Assembly: GCF_900240295.1 (NCBI RefSeq) | Contig: NZ_OEQB01000006.1 | Coordinates: 62,001-126,000 of the forward strand | From: Megasphaera vaginalis (ex Bordigoni et al. 2020) | GTDB lineage: Bacteria > Bacillota > Negativicutes > Veillonellales > Megasphaeraceae | Length of the DNA stretch: 64,000 nt | Direction of reading: 5' to 3' | Shown: positions 18,442-27,055 of the stretch, piece by piece | Layout of the letters: every line of letters starts with the position of its first letter | Numbering within the stretch: the stretch's first letter is position 1 | Notes under the pieces: generated by a model | Databases searched by the model: none | Seen by the model: the letters and a program-made list of their open reading frames with translations, nothing else | What the model was told of the DNA's origin: nothing | Program-made: the position numbers and the translations under genes

Positions 18442-18858
18442 ATGATATTGGCAATTGATCCGGGATCTGAGAAAACAGGCATTGCCGTCGTGGGAGACGA
18501 CGGCGCATTGCTGCACAAAGAGATTGCAGCGACTGTAAAGTTGCGAGAGGTTTTTGACAGGATATATACAGGTTATCGTTTTACAGCTATGGTCATGGGC
18601 GACGGAACGAATCACAGACGGCTGCAGCCCGTGGCGGAGCAGTGGATTCACGACGGCGGACGGGAGATCGCTTTTGCCCTGGTGGACGAGAAATTTACAA
18701 CTGTTGAAGGGCGCGCTCTTTATTGGAAATACACGCCGCGCCGCGGTTGGCGCCGCTTCTGGCCGCTGTCGTTGCAATACCCTCCGGAACCTGTCGACGA
18801 TTTCGTGGCCTGGATTATCGGACTCCGTTATCTGCGGCAGAGGGGAGAGAAACTATGA
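18442..18858 (+). CDS. YqgF/RuvC-like RNase H-fold protein
   Basis: A 138-residue protein with the RNase H-fold opening MILAIDPGSEKTGIAVV, whose Asp6 would be the first catalytic acid, and a second acidic strand (VDEKFTTVEG). This resembles YqgF/RuvX, the nuclease that processes pre-16S rRNA and resolves recombination intermediates. It is shorter and more divergent than canonical YqgF, so it may be a paralogue. It overlaps the next gene by 4 bp (ATGA). Confidence 0.7.
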   Translation: MILAIDPGSEKTGIAVVGDDGALLHKEIAATVKLREVFDRIYTGYRFTAMVMGDGTNHRRLQPVAEQWIHDGGREIAFALVDEKFTTVEGRALYWKYTPRRGWRRFWPLSLQYPPEPVDDFVAWIIGLRYLRQRGEKL

Positions 18859-19691
18859 TTGCATATTTGCTCAGAGCCGTCGGCTTGGCTTTCGGCGCAT
18901 TGATCTATACGATCGGTCTCGATGTGTTTTTGGTACCGAATCACGTCATTGACGGCGGCGTCGTCGGCCTTGCGCTGATGGCTGCGCACCTGATGGGCAT
19001 CAGCTTCAGCGTTTTCATCGTTTTGCTGAATATACCGTTCTTCGTCATCGGCTACCATAAGATCGGCGTGCATTTTACGTTGGCGTCGCTCTTTGCCGTC
19101 CTGTGTCTGTCGTTGTGGAACAATTTTTTTCATTACGATCCGCTTACGGCGGATCCCTTCTTGTCCACGATTTTCGGCGGCATTATCATCGGTCTCGGCG
19201 TCGGCCTGATTATCCGTTGGGGCGGATCACTGGACGGTACGGAGATTATGGCTATCATTGCCGATAAACACATTCCCTTTTCCGTCGGTGAAATTATTAT
19301 GTTTTTCAACCTCTTTATCCTAGGCAGTTCGGGATTCGTTTTTTCCTGGGACAGCGCAATGTATTCGCTGGTCGCCTATTTTATTGCGTACAAGATGATA
19401 GACGTCGTGACGAACGGGCTTGATGAAATGAAGGGGCTCTTCATCGTGACGTCCAAGAATGATGAAGTTTCCCGCTGTATCACCCAGGACCTGCATCGTG
19501 CCGTCACCTTGTTGTATGGTGAAGGCGCTTACAGCCGGCAGAAAACGTTGATTTTATACTGTGTCGTGTCCCGATTGGAGATCATGCAGCTCCGCAATGC
19601 GGTCAATCGGATTGATGAGAATGCGTTCATTTCCGTGTTTCCGATTCAGGAAGCGCAAGGCGGGCTTTTTCGACGGCGCAGTCATCCGTGA
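18855..19691 (+). CDS. YitT family membrane protein
   Basis: A 278-residue protein with five or six membrane helices in the first 170 residues and a cytoplasmic C-terminal DUF2179 (ACT-like) domain (FIVTSKNDEVS through VNRIDENAFISVFPI). The N-terminal glycine motifs (IDGGVVGLALM) are typical of YitT/DUF161 proteins, whose substrate is not established. The start ATG 18855 overlaps the YqgF-like stop and follows AGGGGAGAG. Confidence 0.88.
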   Translation: MIAYLLRAVGLAFGALIYTIGLDVFLVPNHVIDGGVVGLALMAAHLMGISFSVFIVLLNIPFFVIGYHKIGVHFTLASLFAVLCLSLWNNFFHYDPLTADPFLSTIFGGIIIGLGVGLIIRWGGSLDGTEIMAIIADKHIPFSVGEIIMFFNLFILGSSGFVFSWDSAMYSLVAYFIAYKMIDVVTNGLDEMKGLFIVTSKNDEVSRCITQDLHRAVTLLYGEGAYSRQKTLILYCVVSRLEIMQLRNAVNRIDENAFISVFPIQEAQGGLFRRRSHP

Positions 19692-19698
19692 TTCTCAG

Positions 19699-19726
19699 TT
19701 GACAGAATTCATATATTTGCTATTAT
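19699..19726 (+). promoter_or_regulatory. sigma-A promoter for the YdbC-like gene
   Basis: A perfect -35 TTGACA (19699-19704) is spaced 16 bp from TATTAT (19721-19726). It lies just past the yitT-like stop and about 70 bp before the next start, giving a short untranslated leader. Confidence 0.75.
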
Positions 19727-19797
19727 AGAAAAGAATTACAAGTTATCATACTATATATAGATTAGCAGTATACCTGGTGGGATTTAGGAGGAATAAG

Positions 19798-20028
19798 ATG
19801 GCACAGTTGAATTTTAATATTGAAGATGTATGCGGAACCTTGTCGGAGAATAAAGACGGCTGGCGTAAAGAGCTTACGTATATCAGTTGGAATAACCGGG
19901 CGCCCAAGTTTGACCTGCGCTCCTGGGATCCTGACTATCAGGCCATGACAAAGGGGATTACGTTGACGAAAGAAGAATTGATGAAGCTTCGGGACGTATT
20001 GAATGAAATTGATTTCGACGCCTATTGA
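19798..20028 (+). CDS. YdbC/PC4-like single-stranded nucleic-acid-binding protein
   Basis: A 76-residue protein resembling the bacterial YdbC family, which has the fold of the eukaryotic coactivator PC4 and binds single-stranded DNA or RNA. Seen: a beta-rich middle (WRKELTYISWNNRAPKFDLRSWDPD) and a C-terminal helix (TKEELMKLRDVLNEIDF), as in the family. AGGAGG lies 6 nt before the ATG. It is monocistronic, with its own promoter and terminator. No experimental role is inferred. Confidence 0.8.
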   Translation: MAQLNFNIEDVCGTLSENKDGWRKELTYISWNNRAPKFDLRSWDPDYQAMTKGITLTKEELMKLRDVLNEIDFDAY

Positions 20029-20039
20029 GGAAGGGATGG

Positions 20040-20092
20040 GTATGCTGTTGGGAAGATTCTAAATCAGAATATTCGGACAGCATACTTTTTTT
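20040..20092 (+). terminator. Rho-independent terminator after the YdbC-like gene
   Basis: A 9-bp outer stem (GTATGCTGT with ACAGCATAC) encloses a smaller inner hairpin (GATTCT with AGAATA, roughly) and runs into seven T. It insulates the fapR promoter that follows. Confidence 0.85.
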
Positions 20093-20100
20093 AGTATTCC

Positions 20101-20129
20101 TTGCCAAAGGGACAGAAACATTATATAAT
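20101..20129 (+). promoter_or_regulatory. sigma-A promoter for the fapR-plsX-fab operon
   Basis: TTGCCA (20101-20106), 17 bp, then TATAAT (20124-20129) places transcription start near 20136, about 40 bp before fapR. No convincing FapR palindrome was found across it. Confidence 0.8.
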
Positions 20130-20176
20130 TCAATAATAACATGTACTATTAATACTTGGTCATAAACACAGGTGGT

Positions 20177-20722
20177 ATGATGGTTCGCATAGCTCGGGAC
20201 AAGCGGCACATGCTGTTGAAAAAACGAATAGAAGAGAATCCTTTCATCAACGATGAAGAATTGGCTGATGAATTCTCCGTCAGCATTGCGACTGTACGTC
20301 TCGATCGCATGGCCCTGGGGATTCCGGAGCTTCGCATCCGCATCAAACAACGGGCTGAAGCGGCGCAGCCGCGAAAGGACGCGTCAGCGGTCATGGGCGA
20401 GCTTGTCGACTGCACTGTCGGTAAAAATGCCATTTCCATTCTCACGGCGACGGAGGATATGGTTGATGAGGCGCGTATTGTGCGTTCGCAGTATTTATAT
20501 ACGCAGGCCAGTTCACTGACGCGGGCAGTACTGAACTTACCGCTTTGCATTGTTGCCGTAGGCAATATCAAATATAAACAGCCTGTAACCGTCGGCGATA
20601 AGCTGGTGGCGAAAGCGGAAGTCATCCGCCGGCGGGATCAAAAGCATTATGTGTGGGTGAAAATTCGCAAGAGCGCCAAAGAAGTTTTTCGCGCTAAGTT
20701 TATCATAGAGTCTTTAGATTAA
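20177..20722 (+). CDS. fapR: fatty acid and phospholipid biosynthesis regulator FapR
   Basis: FapR represses lipid-synthesis operons in Firmicutes and is released by malonyl-CoA. Seen: an N-terminal helix-turn-helix (FINDEELADEFSVSIATVRLDR, about residues 22-44) joined to a hot-dog effector domain (MGELVDCTVGKNAISILTAT; PLCIVAVGNIKYKQPVTVGDK). The length of about 181 matches B. subtilis FapR (188). Two adjacent ATG codons (20177, 20180) can serve; AGGTGG lies just upstream. It heads the operon it probably controls, ahead of plsX. Confidence 0.93.
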   Translation: MMVRIARDKRHMLLKKRIEENPFINDEELADEFSVSIATVRLDRMALGIPELRIRIKQRAEAAQPRKDASAVMGELVDCTVGKNAISILTATEDMVDEARIVRSQYLYTQASSLTRAVLNLPLCIVAVGNIKYKQPVTVGDKLVAKAEVIRRRDQKHYVWVKIRKSAKEVFRAKFIIESLD

Positions 20723-20738
20723 TGGGAGTTGGAAGGGT

Positions 20739-21761
20739 ATGAAAATAGCTGTAGATGCTATGGGGGGCGATTACGCGCCGGAGCAGGTTGTTCTCGGTGC
20801 GATCGACGCCGTCGAATCGTATGACTATGATGTTGTTCTTGTCGGTGATGAAACGAAGATAAGACAAGTCTTGAAGAAGTACGGCGCGAAAGAAAGTGAG
20901 CGTCTCGCTGTCGTTCATGCCGGTGAAGTCATCGAAATGGGAGAACATCCGGCGCAGGCAATTCGCAAAAAGAAAGATGCTTCCATTGTTGTAGCGACTC
21001 GCTTGGTAAAAGAGGGCGTATGTGCTGCCGTCGTAGCACCCGGCAGTACCGGCGCCGCCGTTACGGCGGCCCTTTTGGGATTGGGGCGGATCAGGGGGAT
21101 TGAACGGCCCTGTATCGCGACGCCGATTCCGTCGAAGAAGGGTATTACGGTTTTGCTGGACTCAGGAGCCAATTCGGACAGCAAGCCGAAGCACCTGGTG
21201 CAGGGCGCTATTATGGGGACGCATTATGCCAAGTATATTCTGGGAATTGGCGAACCGCGCGTCGGGCTTCTCAATATCGGTGAAGAGGCTTCAAAGGGCA
21301 ACGAGCTTGCCCAGGCCACCTATCCCATGCTCGAGAAAGTAAAGACGATTTCTTTTTACGGCAATGTGGAGGGACGGGATATTACCGAGGGAAAGGTCGA
21401 TGTCGTCGTTTGTGACGGCTTTGTCGGCAACGTAATACTTAAGTTTGCCGAAGGCATCGCCATGTTTATCATCCAGTTGGTCAAGGAGGCAATAAAACAC
21501 GGCGGTTTTATCGCCAAGCTCGGCGCCTTGGCTGTTTATCCGGCCCTGAAAAAGCTGGGCAAACGCTTGGACTTTACAGAATACGGCGGCGCGCCTTTGT
21601 TGGGAGTCGACGGCAGTTTTATTATCTGCCACGGTTCATCGAAGGCGAAAACGATAAAACGTGCTGTACGTGTAGCCGGTGAACTTGTCGATCAGGATGT
21701 CGTCGGTCATATACGCAGCAGCATAGAAGAAGAAGGAGAACAATATGATAGTGAAAGCTAG
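20739..21761 (+). CDS. plsX: phosphate acyltransferase PlsX
   Basis: PlsX makes acyl-phosphate from acyl-ACP, the entry to phospholipid synthesis by PlsY. The 340-residue protein begins with the family signature MKIAVDAMGGDYAPE and contains STGAAVTAALLGLGRI and LDSGANSDSKPKHLVQ. Length matches family members (about 330). It overlaps fabH by 17 bp, so the pair is probably coupled. It is placed directly after fapR, as in Bacillus. Confidence 0.97.
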   Translation: MKIAVDAMGGDYAPEQVVLGAIDAVESYDYDVVLVGDETKIRQVLKKYGAKESERLAVVHAGEVIEMGEHPAQAIRKKKDASIVVATRLVKEGVCAAVVAPGSTGAAVTAALLGLGRIRGIERPCIATPIPSKKGITVLLDSGANSDSKPKHLVQGAIMGTHYAKYILGIGEPRVGLLNIGEEASKGNELAQATYPMLEKVKTISFYGNVEGRDITEGKVDVVVCDGFVGNVILKFAEGIAMFIIQLVKEAIKHGGFIAKLGALAVYPALKKLGKRLDFTEYGGAPLLGVDGSFIICHGSSKAKTIKRAVRVAGELVDQDVVGHIRSSIEEEGEQYDSES

Positions 21762-22740
21762 ACCAGCGGGTATTCTCGGGACAGGTCACTGTGTGCCCGA
21801 TCAAGTTTGGACCAATAAAGATCTGGAAAAAATGATGGATACATCTGATGAATGGATTCGGTCGCGAACGGGCATCGGTGCACGGCATGTTGCTCCGTAC
21901 GGCGTCAATACGTCGGATTTGGCCGTAGGCGCGGCCAGGGAAGCTTTGACGATGGCCGGAATCGCGCCGGAAGAGATCGATCTGATCATCGTCTGCACGT
22001 TGACGCCGAACCGTTCTACGCCGTCTACGGCTTGCCTGGTTCAGGCGGAGCTTCACGCTGTCAATGCGGCGGCATTTGATTTGGAAGCTGCCTGTTCGGG
22101 ATTTGCATACGGATCGACAATTGCGTCTCAATTCATTGAAAACGGGTATTATGATACGATCCTCGTCATCGGAGCGGAAGTCCTTTCCCGCGTCATCAAC
22201 TGGAAAGACCGTTCGACGTGCGTTCTTTTCGGAGACGGCGCCGGCGCCGCCGTTATCGGCAGAGTGCCTGAAGGTTACGGTATCCTCAGCAGCGCTATGG
22301 GCGCCGACGGAACCGGCGGGGACTTTTTGACGGTGCCGACAGGCGGGATTGAAACGCCCATTACGGATGCCATGCGTGAAGACGGTTCGGCTTATGCCGT
22401 CATGAACGGCCAGGAAGTGTATAAGTTTGCCGTCAAGGCCATGCCTCATGCCGCTGAACTGGCGCTGCAAAGGGCGGAACTGAAAAAGGAAGATATTGAT
22501 GTTCTGGTTCCTCACCAGGCCAATATCCGAATTATCGAATCGGCGGCTAAGCGGCTGCATGTACCGATGGATAAGGTATATGTCAATATTGAACGTTATG
22601 CCAACACGTCGGGAGCCTCCATTCCCATCGCCTTGGACGAAGCCAATCGCAAGGGCATGATGAAGCGGGGCGATATCGTTTGTTTAGACGGATTCGGTGC
22701 CGGCCTTACCTGGGCCAGCATCATCATGAAATGGTATTGA
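21745..22740 (+). CDS. fabH: 3-oxoacyl-ACP synthase III
   Basis: FabH starts fatty acid synthesis by condensing acyl-CoA with malonyl-ACP. The 331-residue thiolase-fold protein has the catalytic Cys117 in EAACSGFAYG, then the catalytic His in VPHQANIRI and Asn in ERYANTSGAS. AAGGAG lies 7 nt before the ATG, which is inside the plsX end. Whether the primer is acetyl-CoA or a branched or longer acyl-CoA is not visible. Confidence 0.97.
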   Translation: MIVKARPAGILGTGHCVPDQVWTNKDLEKMMDTSDEWIRSRTGIGARHVAPYGVNTSDLAVGAAREALTMAGIAPEEIDLIIVCTLTPNRSTPSTACLVQAELHAVNAAAFDLEAACSGFAYGSTIASQFIENGYYDTILVIGAEVLSRVINWKDRSTCVLFGDGAGAAVIGRVPEGYGILSSAMGADGTGGDFLTVPTGGIETPITDAMREDGSAYAVMNGQEVYKFAVKAMPHAAELALQRAELKKEDIDVLVPHQANIRIIESAAKRLHVPMDKVYVNIERYANTSGASIPIALDEANRKGMMKRGDIVCLDGFGAGLTWASIIMKWY

Positions 22741-22755
22741 TGAGGTGACATGACT

Positions 22756-23697
22756 ATGAAAACTGCATTCGTGTTTCCCGGACAAGGCGCGCAGAAGACA
22801 GGCATGCTGAAGGATCTGTATGAAGCCTATCCGTTGGTCAGGGAAGTCTTTGAAGAAGCCGATGATACGCTGGGGTTTTCTTTGACGCAACTTTGCTTTG
22901 AAGGTCCTGACGAAGAATTGATGAAGACCTTTAATACGCAGCCTGCTATTTTGACGGCCAGCACAGCTTGCTGCCGCGTTTTGATGCAGGAAGGGATCCG
23001 TCCCGACATCGTTGCCGGCCACAGTTTGGGCGAATATTCCGCTTTAGTTGCCGCCGGGGCCTTGTCTTTTGCCGACGCCGTCAAGACCGTTCGGCTGCGC
23101 GGTCAGTTCATGCAGGACGCCGTTCCCCTTGGTGAAGGGGCCATGGCTGCCATTCTTGGCCTTGACGATGATACGATCAAGGAAATTTGTCATACCGTTT
23201 CGCTGCAAGGCGGAGCCGTACAAGCCGTTAACTTCAATTGCCCCGGTCAGACCGTTATCGCCGGTGCGGCGAAGGCCGTGGAAACAGCGGCCGCCGAATT
23301 GAAAAAGGCCGGTGCGAAGCGCGCCGTCATGCTTTCTGTCAGTGCTCCTTTCCACAGTACGCTCATGGAGCCGGCTGCGAGGAGACTGGCAGAAGTACTT
23401 GAAGAAATTACGATTAATGACGCCGAGATTCCTGTTGTTGCCAACGTTAATGGCAGGGTTGAAACGGCGGCTGCCGAAATCAAGCAGAATCTTGTGGCTC
23501 AAGCGGCCAGTCCCGTGCTTTGGATCGACTGTACGCGGACTATGCGGCAGTGCGGCGCCGACGTCTTTGTTGAGGCCGGTCCGGGCAAGACGCTGTGCGG
23601 CTTTAACAAGAAAATTGACAAATCGATTCACAGTGAAAACGTAGAAGATATACCGTCCTTACAGAAAACGCTTGAATTTTTCCAGGGGGTCAGATAA
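22756..23697 (+). CDS. fabD: malonyl-CoA:ACP transacylase
   Basis: FabD loads malonate onto acyl carrier protein. The 313-residue protein has the early FPGQGAQ loop (residues 7-13), the nucleophile Ser90 in GHSLGEYSAL, and the partner His in SAPFHSTLM. ATG 22750 is also in frame, but GAGGTGA (22742-22748) is well spaced only for ATG 22756, which gives MKTAFVFPGQ. It is the third gene of the fab run. Confidence 0.96.
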   Translation: MKTAFVFPGQGAQKTGMLKDLYEAYPLVREVFEEADDTLGFSLTQLCFEGPDEELMKTFNTQPAILTASTACCRVLMQEGIRPDIVAGHSLGEYSALVAAGALSFADAVKTVRLRGQFMQDAVPLGEGAMAAILGLDDDTIKEICHTVSLQGGAVQAVNFNCPGQTVIAGAAKAVETAAAELKKAGAKRAVMLSVSAPFHSTLMEPAARRLAEVLEEITINDAEIPVVANVNGRVETAAAEIKQNLVAQAASPVLWIDCTRTMRQCGADVFVEAGPGKTLCGFNKKIDKSIHSENVEDIPSLQKTLEFFQGVR

Positions 23698-23698
23698 A

Positions 23699-24442
23699 AT
23701 GCTTTTAACAGGTAAAACTGCCGTTATTACCGGTGGTTCGCGCGGCATTGGCAGAGCTATTGCCGTTGCTCTCGCCAGGGAAGGCGCCAATGTCGCCGTC
23801 ATCTATGCAGGAAATACGGCGGCGGCGGAAGAAACGGTCCGGCTCATTGAAGCGGCCGGGGCGAGAGCGGTGGCGCTGCAATGCGATGTGGCGCAAGAAG
23901 AGGCCGTTGCCGCAATGGTCAAGGCAGTCATGGAAGCTTTCGGCACTATCGATATTTTGGTCAATAACGCCGGCATTACGCGGGACGGACTGTTGATGCG
24001 CATGAAGCAGGCTGATTGGCAGGCTGTGATCAACACGAATTTGAACGGCATGTTCTATTGTGCAAAAGAAGTGACGAAAATCATGATGAAGAAGCGCAGC
24101 GGCGCTATCGTCAACCTTTCGTCCGTCGTCGGTCTTACGGGCAACGCGGGACAGGCGAATTATGCGGCTGCCAAAGCCGGCGTTATCGGTTTTACAAAAT
24201 CCCTTGCCAAAGAATTGGCAAGCCGGAATATCCGGGCCAATGTTATTGCCCCCGGATTTATCGATACGGACATGACTGCGGTTCTGAGCGATGCCGCAAA
24301 AGACGATCTGAAACGATCCATTCCACTGGGGCGGGCCGCTCGGCCTGAAGAGGTGGCGGAAGCCGTTCTGTTCCTGGTTTCCGAAAAAGCCAGTTATATT
24401 ACCGGCCAAGTCCTTAATGTAGACGGCGGCATGGTGATGTAA
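23699..24442 (+). CDS. fabG: 3-oxoacyl-ACP reductase
   Basis: FabG reduces 3-oxoacyl-ACP with NADPH. The 247-residue short-chain dehydrogenase has the cofactor loop TGGSRGIGRAIA (residues 11-22), NNAGITRDG (near 88), and the catalytic Ser-Tyr-Lys triad in LSSVVG and QANYAAAKAG. The start ATG 23699 follows AGGGGGT and replaces a longer frame that would overlap fabD. Confidence 0.97.
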   Translation: MLLTGKTAVITGGSRGIGRAIAVALAREGANVAVIYAGNTAAAEETVRLIEAAGARAVALQCDVAQEEAVAAMVKAVMEAFGTIDILVNNAGITRDGLLMRMKQADWQAVINTNLNGMFYCAKEVTKIMMKKRSGAIVNLSSVVGLTGNAGQANYAAAKAGVIGFTKSLAKELASRNIRANVIAPGFIDTDMTAVLSDAAKDDLKRSIPLGRAARPEEVAEAVLFLVSEKASYITGQVLNVDGGMVM

Positions 24443-24477
24443 ATATAACTAAACCAATTGAAAGGGGGTGAACGGAA

Positions 24478-24723
24478 ATGAGCGAAGAAGTTACTTTTGA
24501 AAAAGTTAAAGGTATCGTTGTTGAACAGCTCGGTGTTGACGAAAAAGAAGTCAAGATGGAAGCTGCTTTTATCGATGATTTAGGCGCTGATTCCTTGGAT
24601 ATCGTTGAATTAATCATGGCTTTCGAAGAAGAATTCAATATCGAAATTCCCGATGATGTGGCGGAAAAGATCAAAACTGTAAAAGATACGGTGGATTACA
24701 TCGAAAAAGAAAAAAAAGCATAA
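24478..24723 (+). CDS. acpP: acyl carrier protein
   Basis: An 81-residue acidic ACP with Ser39 in [10 protein letters not shown], the site for the phosphopantetheine arm. The strong ribosome site AAAGGGGGTGA fits a highly expressed gene. It is the housekeeping ACP of the fab operon; a second, divergent ACP gene lies at 37443-37679. Confidence 0.98.
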   Translation: MSEEVTFEKVKGIVVEQLGVDEKEVKMEAAFIDDLGADSLDIVELIMAFEEEFNIEIPDDVAEKIKTVKDTVDYIEKEKKA

Positions 24724-24735
24724 GCAAGACTGAAT

Positions 24736-24769
24736 GCCGGCGGGGGAGAGTTCATTTCCCCCTGACGGC
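24736..24769 (+). other. hairpin between acpP and fabK
   Basis: GGGGGA (24742-24747) pairs with TCCCCC (24757-24762), and GCCG flanks CGGC outside. No T tract follows, so it is more likely an mRNA-processing or stability structure, or a weak attenuator, than a terminator. It could help keep acpP message more abundant than the downstream genes. Confidence 0.5.
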
Positions 24770-24792
24770 AATCTTGATTGGAGGAAAATATA

Positions 24793-25749
24793 GTGAAGCT
24801 GCCGGAGTTAAAAATAGGTAAGCTTATCGCAAAAGTACCGATCATCCAAGGCGGGATGGCCATTCGCCTGTCAACGGCGCCTTTGGCGGCAGCTGTTGCA
24901 AATGAAGGCGGTATAGGACTCATCGCCGCATCCGGTATGCCTTTCGATGAGTTGCGGTATGAAATTCAATTGGCCAAAAAAATGGCTCCTGACGGAATCA
25001 TAGGTATTAATGTAATGGTAGCGGCTCGTGAGTTTAAGGGCCTGGTTGCCACTGCAATTGATGAAGGAATCGATCTGGTTGTCGCAGGCGCAGGCTTTTC
25101 CCGCGATATGTTCGCATGGGGAAAAGAATCGGGCACGCCTATTGTCCCGATTGTGTCATCAGCGAAACTGGCGAAAATATCCCAATCCCTGGGTGCGGCT
25201 GCGATTATTGTTGAAGGCGCGGAAGCAGGCGGGCATTTGGGAACCAATCGTTCGAGCCGTGATATTGTACCGGAAGTACGGGCTGTCGTCGACCTTCCCG
25301 TAATCGGCGCCGGCGGTGTACTGCACGGTGAAGACATTGCGGCCATGCTCCGTTTGGGAGCAAACGGCGTGCAGATGGGCAGTCGCTTTGCGGCGAGTGT
25401 GGAAGCGAATGGTTCGGACGAATTGAAAAAGGTCTATTTACGTGCGAATAACCCGGAAGATTTTATCCTGGTTCACAGTCCTGTCGGTCTTCCCGGACAG
25501 GCGATCCGCACTCCTTTTTCGGAAAAAATACTCATGGACAAGGCGCCGAAGCCCGTCGTCTGTGATTCCTGTCTGAAAAAATGCAGTCACAAATACTGCA
25601 TTATTCGGGCGTTGACACGGGCGCAGCAGGGCGATGTCGAAACGGGACTCGTCTTTTCCGGTAAACGGATGCGCGAAATTCATGAGATTCTGTCTGTGAA
25701 GGAAATATTTGCCTATTTGAAACGTGAAATGGAAGAAATTCCTGACTGA
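24793..25749 (+). CDS. fabK: enoyl-ACP reductase II (FMN, FabK type)
   Basis: A 318-residue TIM-barrel flavoprotein of the nitronate monooxygenase/FabK family. Position between acpP and fabF argues for FabK, the FMN enoyl-ACP reductase that replaces FabI. Seen: IIQGGMAIRLS near the start, GAEAGGHLG (catalytic His region) and the FMN-phosphate loops IGAGGV and GANGVQMGSRF. A C-terminal cysteine cluster (CDSCLKKCSHKYC) is unusual for streptococcal FabK and may bind metal. GTG 24793 is chosen because GGAGG lies 8 nt upstream. Confidence 0.88.
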   Translation: MKLPELKIGKLIAKVPIIQGGMAIRLSTAPLAAAVANEGGIGLIAASGMPFDELRYEIQLAKKMAPDGIIGINVMVAAREFKGLVATAIDEGIDLVVAGAGFSRDMFAWGKESGTPIVPIVSSAKLAKISQSLGAAAIIVEGAEAGGHLGTNRSSRDIVPEVRAVVDLPVIGAGGVLHGEDIAAMLRLGANGVQMGSRFAASVEANGSDELKKVYLRANNPEDFILVHSPVGLPGQAIRTPFSEKILMDKAPKPVVCDSCLKKCSHKYCIIRALTRAQQGDVETGLVFSGKRMREIHEILSVKEIFAYLKREMEEIPD

Positions 25750-25784
25750 GTACAGTGTGATGATGAAGTGATGAGGTGAACAGA

Positions 25785-27041
25785 TTGGAAAAACGAGTAG
25801 TAATTACGGGGTTAGGCGTTATTTCTCCCGTCGGCAACGGCAAGGATGCGTTTTGGCAGTCCGTTTTGGCAGGACAAAGCGGCATCGGGCCGATTACCCA
25901 TTTTGATGCAGCCGAATATACGGTGCGTATAGCCGGTGAAGTGAAAGATTTTACCATTACCGATTACGGCATTGACCGGAAGGAAGCGCGTCACATGGAT
26001 TCCTATACGCAGTATGCCGTAGCTGCCGCCGCCTTGGCCTTGAAGGATGGCGCCATCGATTTGGCTCAGGAAGACCGGGATCGCATCGGTACGATCATCG
26101 GTTCAGGCATTGGCGGTATGGAAACGCTTCATAATCTTTATCAGGGACTTTTCGACAAAGGACCGTCCCGAGTCAATCCTTTCGTCGTACCGAAAATGAT
26201 CGGGAATATGGCAGCCGGCCAGGTATCCATTACCTTTGGCCTGAACGGCCATTGTGCCGGTGTCGTTACGGCTTGCGCTACCGGCACGAATTCGATCGGC
26301 GACGCTTATCGCATGATTCAGCGCGGTGAATTGGACGCCGCCCTTGCCGGCGGTACGGAAGCCGCCGTTTCCCCCGGCGCCGTAGCAGGCTTTGCAGCGA
26401 TGAAGGCGCTCAGTACGCGCAACGATGATCCGACGCATGCATCCCGGCCTTTTGATAAAGATCGTGATGGGTTCGTCATGGGCGAAGGGGCCGGCGTTAT
26501 TCTGCTGGAAGAGTTGGAACATGCCAGAAAACGCGGCGCACATATTTACTGTGAACTTGGCGGTTATGGTAGCAATGCCGACGCCTATCACATTACGGCG
26601 CCCGCTCCGGAAGGTGTGCAGCAAGCCAAATGCATGGCGTTGGCTCTCGCCGATGCCGGTGTTTCTGCTGAGGCCGTTGATTATGTCAATGCGCACGGCA
26701 CCTCGACACACCTTAATGATTTGAATGAATCCAAAGCGATTTGTACCGTTTTCGGCGACCATGCCAAGGAGATGCTCGTCAGCTCGACGAAGTCCATGAC
26801 CGGTCATTTGTTGGGCGCCGCCGGTGCCATTGAAGCGATTGTCTGTGCGTTGACGATCGATAACGGTCGCGTTCATCCGACTGCTAATTTTATCGAAGGA
26901 GACGATGAAATCAAAGCGATGGGTCTCAACTATGTTCCTGGCCAGGCTGTTGCCGCCGATGTTCAGGTTGCCATTTCCAATTCTTTCGGTTTTGGCGGTC
27001 ATAATGCGACACTCTTATTTAAAAAGTTCGCTGATGCGTAG
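25785..27041 (+). CDS. fabF: 3-oxoacyl-ACP synthase II
   Basis: FabF elongates acyl-ACP by malonyl condensation. It is 418 residues from a TTG start, giving MEKRVVITGLG, which aligns with the family N-terminus. GAGGTG lies 6 nt upstream of this TTG and overlaps the alternative GTG at 25776. The catalytic Cys164 is in VTACATGTNS, with His residues in NAHGTST and KSMTGHLLGAAG. It ends the fab block; rnc follows after 14 bp without a terminator. Confidence 0.96.
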   Translation: MEKRVVITGLGVISPVGNGKDAFWQSVLAGQSGIGPITHFDAAEYTVRIAGEVKDFTITDYGIDRKEARHMDSYTQYAVAAAALALKDGAIDLAQEDRDRIGTIIGSGIGGMETLHNLYQGLFDKGPSRVNPFVVPKMIGNMAAGQVSITFGLNGHCAGVVTACATGTNSIGDAYRMIQRGELDAALAGGTEAAVSPGAVAGFAAMKALSTRNDDPTHASRPFDKDRDGFVMGEGAGVILLEELEHARKRGAHIYCELGGYGSNADAYHITAPAPEGVQQAKCMALALADAGVSAEAVDYVNAHGTSTHLNDLNESKAICTVFGDHAKEMLVSSTKSMTGHLLGAAGAIEAIVCALTIDNGRVHPTANFIEGDDEIKAMGLNYVPGQAVAADVQVAISNSFGFGGHNATLLFKKFADA

Positions 27042-27055
27042 AAACGTGCCGGTTC

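Noticed and set aside
20140-20160. Possible FapR operator (TACTATTAATACTT) just after the fapR promoter
   Set aside because: The TACT elements are direct repeats, not the inverted TTAGTA/TACTAA arms of the known FapR site; only one half-site matches.
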